Part shown: positions 1-5,227 of the stretch, in pieces
Layout of the letters: every line of letters starts with the position of its first letter
How positions within the stretch are numbered: the stretch's first letter is position 1
Source: Afipia sp.
Lineage (GTDB): Bacteria; Pseudomonadota; Alphaproteobacteria; Rhizobiales; Xanthobacteraceae
Reading direction: 5' to 3'
DNA: 5,227 nucleotides
Assembly (NCBI GenBank): GCA_020056155.1
Contig: JAGVII010000540.1
Span: forward strand, 1 to 5,227
Notes under the pieces: model-generated
Database searches by the model: none
What the model was told of the DNA's origin: nothing
The model's input: the letters and a program-made list of their open reading frames with translations, nothing else
Position numbers and translations under genes: made by a program

Positions 1-684
1 AATGGCCGCCTTGCCATTGCCCGTTGGCTGGAAGTTGATGGAGATGGCGACACCCATCGGTCCCACGGGGCTTAACTGCATGCCCTTTTCGGTTATCGGG
101 TCGCGGCGAGTAACATTAAACTGGTATACGCCGCTGTTAGCCTGTCCCTTCGCTCCGATGATCTGGTCGAGTTGCGCCATGTCAAGTTCGATGGCAGGCG
201 GCGGACTTGCTGTCGAAGAAACGGTGAGCGGGGTGTTGCTCAGAGCCAGTGCTTCGTGAATGGCCAATGCCAGCTTTAAAGGGTCGCCGTGCCCGGCAAC
301 ATGCATGTAAAATGTCGCAGGGCTTGCACGCAGTAGATGATTATGCACGGCCGTGATTTCGATCCCGTTTGCGATCATCTTGAGCATCACCGGATTAATC
401 TCGCTCTCCAGCAGAACAAGATCGCCCATGACCATGACGCCACCGTGGGCCGGCTTGAATGCAATCCAGCCCCCAAGCGCCAGCGCCGGCTTGATCGTCA
501 CCCCGTCTAGTGTCACGGAAAGGTCGGACCTCGGGAATCCGTACCGATGCACGTCACCCGAAACTGCGGCTTTGCGGCCAAGAATCTCGTCTACCTTCTG
601 CCAATTAGCATCCTGTGCATGCGCCGCACTTAGCGCAAAGAGGCAGAGGCCAACGCTAAGAAACTTGGAGACTGTTTTCCGCAT
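1..684 (-). CDS. Secreted DUF1259 (LppY/LpqO family) protein, 3' end outside window
   Basis: The frame is open from ATG at 684 to the window edge, giving 228 residues. An AAGGAG-type ribosome site (complement of 691-697) supports the start. Residues 1-23 are a signal peptide: basic MRKTVSK, hydrophobic core, AHA then Gln-Asp, so the product is exported. The mature part shows the DUF1259 pattern: VDEILGRKAAVSG near 31-43, the HNH triplet at 114-116 and FYMHVAGHGD at 125-134. A second copy appears to begin near 170 (LDQIIGAKG, later SINFQP), matching the two-repeat build of family members of about 300 residues, so roughly the last quarter is missing. The biochemical role of the family is not established to my knowledge; the clustered His residues suggest metal or ligand binding, which is inference. 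It follows chrA by 57 bases on the same strand, so it is probably the third gene of the chromate operon. The family call is from recalled motifs. Confidence 0.85.
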   Translation of the reverse strand, partial: MRKTVSKFLSVGLCLFALSAAHAQDANWQKVDEILGRKAAVSGDVHRYGFPRSDLSVTLDGVTIKPALALGGWIAFKPAHGGVMVMGDLVLLESEINPVMLKMIANGIEITAVHNHLLRASPATFYMHVAGHGDPLKLALAIHEALALSNTPLTVSSTASPPPAIELDMAQLDQIIGAKGQANSGVYQFNVTRRDPITEKGMQLSPVGPMGVAISINFQPTGNGKAAI

Positions 685-690
685 GTGACT

Positions 691-697
691 TCTCCTT
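691..697 (-). promoter_or_regulatory. Ribosome binding site of the DUF1259 gene
   Basis: On the minus strand the sequence reads AAGGAGA, six bases before the ATG at 684. It is the best Shine-Dalgarno match in the left group and fixes the start of the secreted DUF1259 protein. Confidence 0.75.
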
Positions 698-711
698 GTT
701 TGAGTAGCTGG

Positions 712-732
712 TGCGATATCGGGTCCATCGCA
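712..732 (-). other. Small intercistronic stem-loop between chrA and the DUF1259 gene
   Basis: TGCGAT at 712-717 pairs with ATCGCA at 727-732 around a 9-base loop, within the 57-base gap between the chrA stop (742-744) and the next start (684). No T-run follows on the minus strand, so it is not a convincing intrinsic terminator. It could be a weak processing or stability element, or chance. Confidence 0.3.
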
Positions 733-741
733 TAAGGCTAG

Positions 742-2133
742 TCAGATGAAACCCGCCAGCCGCATCACAACGCCTGCACCACACGAAGCAGCGAGCACGA
801 CAAGCATACCGATATTGAACCGAAAGATTGCAGTAGCTGCCGCAATCGAGAGGATAAGAGCTGGCAGATCCACGCTGCTAAAAACGGGCGCATCGAAGGA
901 TAGACCGAACTGATGTACGGGGTACGTCTGCCTAAACAACGTGTGCAGCGCGAACCAGATCGAAAGATTTAGGATCACGCCGACGACAGCCGCGGTTATG
1001 GCCGAAAGGGCACCAGCCAGCGCCTTGTTACCTCGTAACGCCTCAATGTAGGGCGCTCCTACAAAGATCCAGAGGAAGCAGGGCGCGAACGTTACCCATG
1101 TCGCAAGCAACCCGCCCAGCGTACCGGCCAGCACTGGCGTAAGACCGCTCGCCTCTCGGAACGCGGCCATGAAGCCCACGAATTGCACCACCATAATGAG
1201 TGGCCCCGGTGTGGTCTCCGCCATGCCAAGGCCATCCAGCATCTCCCGGGGTGTCACCCATTGATAGTAATCAGCCGCCTGCTGCGCGACGTACGCAAGT
1301 ACGGCGTAGGCTCCGCCGAAAGTCACCATTGCCATCTTGCTGAAGAAGACAGCGATTTGGCTGAATACGTCACTTTGCCCCAACACAAGGAGCAATGTGA
1401 AAACAGGAACTAGCCAGATCGCAAGCCAAATAGCGCCCACTCGCAGCGTGCGTGCAGTGTTTGGCCGAACGTGATCCGGCACTTCATCGCCGAGCATGCT
1501 GTCAATTACAGCCGTGTTTTTTCCGCCGTGTTCAAGCGGCGCGAACTCTGGCCTGCCAAGCCGGGCACCCATGAAACCGAAGGCGGCAGCTGCAACGATA
1601 ATGAGCGGAAACGGTGCACCGAAGAAAAAGATCGCCACAAAAGAAATCGCCGCCAGCGACACCATGATCGGATTGCGCAAGGAACGCTTGCCGACGCGGA
1701 CTACAGCCTGAATGACGATAGCAAGTACAGCCGTTTTGAGGCCAAAAAATATGGCCTCGACAAAGCCCACGTTTCCGTAAAGAGCGTAGATGTAGCTGAG
1801 CCCCATGATGGCGACGATACCAGGAAGGATAAACAGCCCTCCGGCCACGAGCCCGCCAACGGTCCGATGCAAGAGCCATCCAATATACGTGGCGAGTTGC
1901 TGCGCCTCAGGCCCGGGAAGCAGCATGCAGTAATTAAGAGCGTGCAGAAACCGCTCTTCCGATATCCATTTCTTTTCGTCGACCAGGATACGATGCATGA
2001 CCGCGATCTGGCCGGCGGGTCCGCCAAAGCTCAGTATGGCGATGCGCATCCAAACGAGAATTGCCTCATTAAATGAGATGCCATGCGTGTTCGCTTGAGC
2101 GCTCATTTTCTCGGGCGCTGTAAAGTCGGTCAT
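742..2133 (-). CDS. chrA: Chromate efflux transporter ChrA (long-chain CHR family)
   Basis: This is a 463-residue inner-membrane protein, in the usual size range for the two-domain (long-chain) CHR family, which exports chromate from the cytoplasm. Each half carries the family signature. The N-half has FGGPAGQIAVMHR at 36-48 and LPGPEAQQLATYIGWLLH at 72-89. The C-half has FGGAYAVLAYV at 272-282 and TPGPLIMVVQFVGF at 308-321. Many hydrophobic segments fill the rest, and a polar linker near 192-230 separates the halves. The start ATG at 2133 overlaps the stop of the upstream rhodanese-ChrB gene as ATGA, which implies translational coupling; AAGGTGA lies just upstream as ribosome site. A second ATG ten codons in (residue 10) is a possible alternative start. 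The chrB neighbour supports chromate rather than another oxyanion as substrate. All key motifs appear intact. Confidence 0.95.
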   Translation of the reverse strand: MTDFTAPEKMSAQANTHGISFNEAILVWMRIAILSFGGPAGQIAVMHRILVDEKKWISEERFLHALNYCMLLPGPEAQQLATYIGWLLHRTVGGLVAGGLFILPGIVAIMGLSYIYALYGNVGFVEAIFFGLKTAVLAIVIQAVVRVGKRSLRNPIMVSLAAISFVAIFFFGAPFPLIIVAAAAFGFMGARLGRPEFAPLEHGGKNTAVIDSMLGDEVPDHVRPNTARTLRVGAIWLAIWLVPVFTLLLVLGQSDVFSQIAVFFSKMAMVTFGGAYAVLAYVAQQAADYYQWVTPREMLDGLGMAETTPGPLIMVVQFVGFMAAFREASGLTPVLAGTLGGLLATWVTFAPCFLWIFVGAPYIEALRGNKALAGALSAITAAVVGVILNLSIWFALHTLFRQTYPVHQFGLSFDAPVFSSVDLPALILSIAAATAIFRFNIGMLVVLAASCGAGVVMRLAGFI

Positions 2134-2948
2134 GGCTTCACCTTGTTAGTTGGCCAATTATGCGTCTCCTTGGTGGCGTCGCGGCACCATCGATAGAACG
2201 CGTCATAGAGGAGGATTCCGGCATCCAACTGTTCGAGATCGTCATCGAACATTCGCGACAGGCCAAGTGAGGCGGCCAATAGCCCAGGAGCTTCCGGAGA
2301 GAGATCAAGTCGCGCGGTGTCAGCGGCGCGGACCATGGCAGCCAGCCGCTCAAGGGCTGGCGTCGACAGGCCTAACTCCTTGATCATCACATCAAAAGTG
2401 CAAAGCTCGCCGCGATGGCTCCAGTAAACGTTCTCTATGTCGAAGGGAGTGGCGCCGAATTGTTCGGCCACGGCTTCGACTTCGGGCGGAGCCACGAACA
2501 GGAAGACCGCAGCGGGATCTACGAAACGACGTATCAACCACGGACAAGCGATGCGATCGATTTTGGGACGCGACCGTGTGACCCAGACCGTGTGGTCGCG
2601 CTCGTCTCGCTTCGGGATTTTGTCGGCGGGAACGGTTGGAAGCCCCGCTTCCCGCCATCCAAGATGACCCCCTTCCAGGATCTCAGCTGCGATGTCGCTG
2701 TGCCGGAGCCAGGCTGCGGTGCCTTCGCTTAGCTTCTGACCCCTGTCGCAGACTACGACAACTGACTGGCCCGATAGAGAGGAGGCCCATTCACGGACTT
2801 CGAGATGCGAGCGTCGGACGGCACCCGGTATCAAGCGCGGGTCAGCCGAGAAGTCTTCGTCGATGCGAACATCAACGACTATCGGTGCCCCGGCCGTACC
2901 GATCCGTCGAAACAGTTTGTCGGATGAAATCGAAGTGTATGAAGACAT
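2130..2948 (-). CDS. chrB: Rhodanese / ChrB C-terminal domain fusion, chromate resistance protein
   Basis: With the start at ATG 2948 the protein has 272 residues and no signal peptide, so it is cytoplasmic. Residues 10-108 form a rhodanese domain: VVDVR at 24-28, the loop VCDRGQKLSEG with the candidate persulfide Cys67, then EGGHLGWREAGLP at 92-104. Residues 121-268 match the ChrB C-terminal domain: WVTRSRPKIDRIACPWLIRR at 122-141, DPAAVFLFV, then YWSHRGELCTFDVMIKELGL. The frame stays open up to ATG 3011, but 2948 has CAAGGA six bases upstream and the domain begins right after it, while 3011 lies only about six bases from the predicted transcript start. The stop overlaps chrA by four bases. 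Classical regulatory ChrB has a different N-terminus thought to bind DNA; here it is replaced by rhodanese, so a role in sulfur or redox handling of chromate is more likely than repression. That last point is inference. Confidence 0.88.
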   Translation of the reverse strand: MSSYTSISSDKLFRRIGTAGAPIVVDVRIDEDFSADPRLIPGAVRRSHLEVREWASSLSGQSVVVVCDRGQKLSEGTAAWLRHSDIAAEILEGGHLGWREAGLPTVPADKIPKRDERDHTVWVTRSRPKIDRIACPWLIRRFVDPAAVFLFVAPPEVEAVAEQFGATPFDIENVYWSHRGELCTFDVMIKELGLSTPALERLAAMVRAADTARLDLSPEAPGLLAASLGLSRMFDDDLEQLDAGILLYDAFYRWCRDATKETHNWPTNKVKP

Positions 2949-2951
2949 GCT

Positions 2952-2973
2952 GCGTCCTTGGTGATCAGGACGC
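2952..2973 (-). promoter_or_regulatory. Stem-loop holding the chrB Shine-Dalgarno
   Basis: A perfect 7-bp inverted repeat (GCGTCCT at 2952-2958, AGGACGC at 2967-2973) encloses an 8-base loop. In the chrB transcript the 3' arm is AGGACGC, which contains most of the ribosome site CAAGGA (complement of 2955-2960) and ends three bases before the ATG at 2948. If it folds, it would hide the ribosome site and lower chrB translation. The pairing is seen directly; the regulatory role is inference. Confidence 0.5.
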
Positions 2974-2995
2974 GATACTTGGGCATGTCGCCTCG

Positions 2996-3016
2996 CGGGG
3001 AGATCGCACATCCCCG
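2996..3016 (-). other. 5'-end stem-loop of the predicted chrB transcript
   Basis: CGGGGA at 2996-3001 and TCCCCG at 3011-3016 form a perfect 6-bp GC-rich stem with a 9-base loop. The predicted transcription start is about 3017, so the transcript would open with this hairpin, a position in which 5' hairpins commonly protect mRNA. This depends on the promoter call. Confidence 0.4.
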
Positions 3017-3023
3017 TAGGGCA

Positions 3024-3052
3024 ATGAAACTCCTTGGCAGCCAGCGTGTCAA
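3024..3052 (-). promoter_or_regulatory. Sigma-70-like promoter for chrB-chrA-DUF1259
   Basis: On the minus strand TTGACA (complement of 3047-3052) is followed after exactly 17 bases by TTTCAT (complement of 3024-3029). The -35 is a perfect consensus; the -10 is weak. Transcription would start near 3017, leaving a leader of about 70 bases before ATG 2948. No other match of this quality was seen upstream of chrB. Confidence 0.55.
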
Positions 3053-3075
3053 CCTGACTTTGCCAAGAGAGAGCC

Positions 3076-3104
3076 TCAGGGTTTCAAGGCCGGCTTGACC
3101 CTGA
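3076..3104. promoter_or_regulatory. Nested inverted repeat in the divergent gap, candidate operator
   Basis: TCAGGGT (3076-3082) and ACCCTGA (3098-3104) are perfect 7-bp arms. Inside them TCAAG (3084-3088) and CTTGA (3094-3098) form a second perfect dyad with a 5-base centre. The element lies between the two divergent groups, just upstream of the chrB -35 at 3047-3052. Its right half contains TTGACC (3095-3100), a possible -35 for the plus-strand group, but no good -10 follows at 16-18 bases. It could be a repressor or activator site, or an RNA hairpin if transcribed. No matching regulator is encoded in the window. Confidence 0.4.
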
Positions 3105-3182
3105 AATTGTCGTTAACTCGCGCGGGGAACATTGCTTTTTTGCCGCCTTGTTCTCTTCGCCATTTTGTTCTACGGCTGCGTT

Positions 3183-3617
3183 ATGCGCTTCCGCTGCCAG
3201 AATTTTGTCCGTCAAACCGCCAGAGGCCTTATGCTCCTGGCAATGGCGGCTTTTCTGCAGCAGGCCTCCGTCGGAACGGCAGCTCAGGCGATGGCAGCGG
3301 CGGGTTTCATGCCGCAGCCGGCCGAAACCCTAAGTGGTTCGGTCCACGTGCACGGCAAGGTGACGGGACACGTCCACACGCATGACGGCGACATAGCCGG
3401 CCATACTCATCACCCGGCCGATCATGACAACGAAGACCAAACAGCAAGTCTGCCTTGCTGGACGTTGGGTAGCGTTTCGATCGTGGTGACGCAGTGCCCC
3501 GCCGTTGCAGTTTCGTTTGAGTTCAAGCGCATGGTCGTGGCGGTCCCGTCGGAGCAACGGGACGGAACTGAGCCAGACCGGCCTAGCCGACCACCGAGTA
3601 CCCCCAGCATAGCCTAA
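3183..3617 (+). CDS. Small secreted His-rich protein preceding the RND efflux adaptor
   Basis: From ATG 3183 this gives 144 residues. The N-terminus is a signal peptide: basic residues in MRFRCQNFVRQTARG, hydrophobic LMLLAMAAFL, likely cleavage after AQA at 34-36. The mature part has a His-rich stretch at 55-81 with nine His in HVH, HVHTH, HTHH and a final H81, then Cys92 and Cys105, and a Pro-rich tail (PDRPSRPPSTP). The frame also reads back to TTG 3132, adding 17 hydrophobic residues, but the ATG gives the better signal peptide; neither start has a clear ribosome site. It resembles, from memory, small His/Cys proteins of the DUF2946 kind found next to heavy-metal efflux genes in alphaproteobacteria, whose tails are also Pro/Arg-rich. 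Periplasmic binding of Zn, Cd, Co, Ni or Cu is an inference from the His cluster and the adaptor gene 57 bases downstream. No catalytic motif was seen. Confidence 0.7.
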   Translation: MRFRCQNFVRQTARGLMLLAMAAFLQQASVGTAAQAMAAAGFMPQPAETLSGSVHVHGKVTGHVHTHDGDIAGHTHHPADHDNEDQTASLPCWTLGSVSIVVTQCPAVAVSFEFKRMVVAVPSEQRDGTEPDRPSRPPSTPSIA

Positions 3618-3619
3618 TC

Positions 3620-3642
3620 GCGGGTGGCCCACGGTCGCCCGC
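3620..3642 (+). other. Strong intercistronic hairpin after the His-rich gene
   Basis: Two bases after the stop codon (3615-3617), bases 3620-3629 pair with 3633-3642 in a 10-bp stem (eight Watson-Crick and two G-U pairs) closed by a 3-base CAC loop. No T-run follows, so full intrinsic termination is unlikely. A role in mRNA 3'-end protection or in lowering expression of the downstream adaptor relative to the small protein is possible but unproven. Confidence 0.5.
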
Positions 3643-3674
3643 AATATCGCGCGCGCCGTTATTGGGGTTACTCG

Positions 3675-5227
3675 ATGTATCCGTTTCAATTAAGCCCGTT
3701 TGGGCTGCTTGCTCGTATCCGCATGGTTGCTGCGCTCTTTTGCGTGGCCACTGCACTGTTGAGTTCGTTTTCTGCCCTTGCGCATGAAGGGCACAGTCAC
3801 GACGATGACACGGCCAAAGCGGCGTTGGCAGCCTCGACCTATCCGCGAACAACCGCGCAGTCGGATCTTTACGAAGTCGTGGCGGTCGCGAGGGACAAGC
3901 GGCTGACGATTTATCTGGATCGTTTCGCCACCAATGAACCGGTAACCGACGCGCGGCTCAAGATCGCAATCGGCGACGGCGAACCAGTAGAAGCCGAACG
4001 CACGGAAAGCGGCAGCTACGTGGTGCCGCTTCCCGACCGCGCCAGTTCGGGATCGGTAGATGTCGTCTTCACGATTGAGGCCAATTCCGGCGACGATCTT
4101 CTTGTCAGCTCGCTGACTTTGTCTCCTCCATCGGCGCCTGTCCTGGCGGTAACACCGTCGAGGTGGATCGCCTCTCTCCCTGTCCCGGTTCGCAACCCTG
4201 TCGTCCTCACTTTTGTAGCATTCGGGCTGGGAGTTCTATTTGGGCGCCTTCATTTCACCCGCCGCGTGATTCCGGCCGTGGCAACAGGCGCGGCCACCGT
4301 CGTTGTCCTTGTTACGTTAGTCGCCGTCGTCTTCGGCGAAGATGGCTCGGCTCCGAGCAAGACCGCGCCCGCTCCGCAAACGGTGATGAGCGATGCACCC
4401 CGCCGTCTGGCGGACGGTACTGCCTTTGTTTCCAAACCATCGCAGCGACTTCTCGAAGTCCGCACGTCACCGGCCACGACTGAGGAGGCCGGACCGGCCG
4501 TCAATCTGATCGGCCGCGTAATCGGCGACCCCAACCGAAACAGCGTTGTTCAAAGCATTCACGGCGGACGCGTCATTCCGCTGGAAAGCGGACTACCCCG
4601 CATCGGACAGCAGGTGCGCAAAGGCGATATTCTTGCGAAAATCGACCCGTACCTGCCTCTCGCCGACCGGACCACGATCCTTGAGAAAACCGGCGAGATC
4701 GAACAGCTCATTGCAGTCGCGGATGCAAGGGTCCGGCGCTTACGCCCGCTCGCCGAGCGCGGCGCGGTGCCCTCAAGCCAGGTTTCGGATGCAGAGACGG
4801 AGCTTGAGGGCTTGCGCCTTCGCCGCGAGGTTATCCGCAATACGCGCACCGAACCGGAACTCCTGCGAGCACCAACCGATGGCGTGATCGCATCCGCGAA
4901 GGCTACGCCGGGCCAAGTCGTGCAGGCACAAGACATCCTGTTTCAGATCGTCGATCCGAAGGGCTATTGGGTCGAAGCTCTGGTCTACGGCCAGGTTGAT
5001 CCGCAAACCCTCAACGAGGCCACAGCAATCGCAACCGGCGGGCAGTCCATTGCGCTTGCGTTCCGTGGCTTCAGCCCCTCGCTTCAGCAGCACGCTTCAA
5101 TCGTTCAGTTCGCGGTCACGGATACCCCCGCTGGGCTGAGCATCGGGCAACCCGTCACCGTCGTGGCAAAGAGCGGAGCGCCGGTCAAAGGCCTCGTCGT
5201 CCCGCGTGAAGCGGTTGTGCGCAGTTC
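3675..5227 (+). CDS. RND efflux periplasmic adaptor (CzcB/HlyD type), 3' end outside window
   Basis: The frame is open from ATG 3675 to the window end, 517 residues. Residues 1-36 form a signal peptide ending SALA before HEGHSHDDD, a His-bearing mature start. Residues 65-152 form a beta-rich, probably Ig-like domain (LTIYLDRFATNEPVTDARL at 77-95). Two membrane segments follow at about 174-191 and 199-221, joined by the basic loop RLHFTRR. The adaptor core then runs in order: first lipoyl half with GGRV at 297-300 and VRKGDILAKIDP at 314-325, a short helical hairpin at 330-393, second lipoyl half LRAPTDGVIASAKATPGQVV at 397-416, and beta-barrel from 431. It should link an inner-membrane RND pump to an outer-membrane channel. 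The His-rich upstream gene suggests a metal cation as substrate; which one cannot be told. ATG 3723 is an alternative start; 3675 has only a weak GGGG upstream. Confidence 0.88.
   Translation, partial: MYPFQLSPFGLLARIRMVAALFCVATALLSSFSALAHEGHSHDDDTAKAALAASTYPRTTAQSDLYEVVAVARDKRLTIYLDRFATNEPVTDARLKIAIGDGEPVEAERTESGSYVVPLPDRASSGSVDVVFTIEANSGDDLLVSSLTLSPPSAPVLAVTPSRWIASLPVPVRNPVVLTFVAFGLGVLFGRLHFTRRVIPAVATGAATVVVLVTLVAVVFGEDGSAPSKTAPAPQTVMSDAPRRLADGTAFVSKPSQRLLEVRTSPATTEEAGPAVNLIGRVIGDPNRNSVVQSIHGGRVIPLESGLPRIGQQVRKGDILAKIDPYLPLADRTTILEKTGEIEQLIAVADARVRRLRPLAERGAVPSSQVSDAETELEGLRLRREVIRNTRTEPELLRAPTDGVIASAKATPGQVVQAQDILFQIVDPKGYWVEALVYGQVDPQTLNEATAIATGGQSIALAFRGFSPSLQQHASIVQFAVTDTPAGLSIGQPVTVVAKSGAPVKGLVVPREAVVRS

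Noticed and set aside
2..688. Two plus-strand open frames (2-259 and 353-688)
   Set aside because: Both lie opposite the DUF1259 gene, which has a signal peptide, ribosome site and family motifs; the plus-strand products show none.
712..732. Intrinsic terminator between chrA and the DUF1259 gene
   Set aside because: The stem is only six base pairs with a 9-base loop and no T-run on the minus strand; listed only as a small stem-loop.
1471..2076. 201-residue open frame on the plus strand opposite chrA
   Set aside because: It lies wholly inside chrA on the other strand, is very rich in charged residues with no recognisable domain, and is a reverse-strand shadow of a hydrophobic coding sequence.
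2946..3011. Upstream ATG at 3011 as the chrB start, adding 21 residues
   Set aside because: The extra residues (MCDLPARRHAQV...) fit no domain, the ATG lies about six bases from the predicted transcript start with no ribosome site, and ATG 2948 has a good one directly before the rhodanese domain.
3095..3119. Plus-strand promoter with TTGACC as -35 and TAACTC as -10
   Set aside because: The spacing is only 13 bases, and no MerR-type dyad lies between the boxes to justify unusual spacing.
3132..3182. TTG 3132 start for the His-rich protein
   Set aside because: It would place a second hydrophobic stretch before an already complete signal peptide, and the only GGGGA nearby is three bases from the TTG, too close. 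Not fully excluded.
3330..3852. Minus-strand open frames across the His-rich gene and the adaptor start
   Set aside because: They overlap two plus-strand genes with signal peptides and show Arg/Pro-rich composition typical of antisense frames.
4163..5093. Several 64- to 125-residue frames on both strands inside the adaptor
   Set aside because: All are out-of-frame or antisense to a continuous 517-codon frame with lipoyl and beta-barrel motifs.

Overview
The window is about 58% GC (an estimate by eye) and reads as a heavy-metal and oxyanion resistance segment from a Gram-negative bacterium. The gene families (a rhodanese-ChrB fusion, long-chain ChrA, and an RND adaptor preceded by a small His-rich secreted protein) fit an alphaproteobacterium, possibly of the Rhizobiales. 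That placement is from recollection of protein style, not from a database search.

Layout: five protein-coding genes form two divergent groups around a short regulatory gap at about 2949-3182. The left group is on the minus strand, in transcription order: a rhodanese/ChrB-domain protein (2130-2948), the chromate efflux permease ChrA (742-2133, overlapping the previous stop by 4 bases as ATGA), then a secreted LppY/LpqO-type DUF1259 protein (684 down to 1, cut by the window edge). This looks like one chromate-resistance operon. The right group is on the plus strand: a small secreted His-rich protein (about 3183-3617), then, 57 bases on, the periplasmic adaptor of a CzcB/HlyD-type RND efflux pump (3675 to the window end, cut). 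The RND pump gene itself is expected just downstream.

Working together: ChrA is expected to move chromate out across the inner membrane, and the rhodanese-ChrB protein is the likely cytoplasmic partner. The adaptor group would form an envelope-spanning efflux pump for a metal cation, with the His-rich protein as a possible periplasmic metal binder. No dedicated DNA-binding regulator is visible in the window. The ChrB here has a rhodanese domain where the DNA-binding-type N-terminus of regulatory ChrB would sit.

The most interesting non-coding signals are in the divergent gap. There is a good sigma-70-like promoter for chrB, a predicted leader with two perfect stem-loops (one at the expected 5' end, one pairing the chrB Shine-Dalgarno), and a nested inverted repeat that could be a shared operator. 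A strong 10-bp hairpin directly follows the stop of the His-rich gene. No RNA genes, CRISPR arrays, insertion sequences or tRNAs were seen. I did not find a clearly undescribed system; the best candidates for novelty are the structured chrB leader and the membrane-hairpin architecture of the adaptor.
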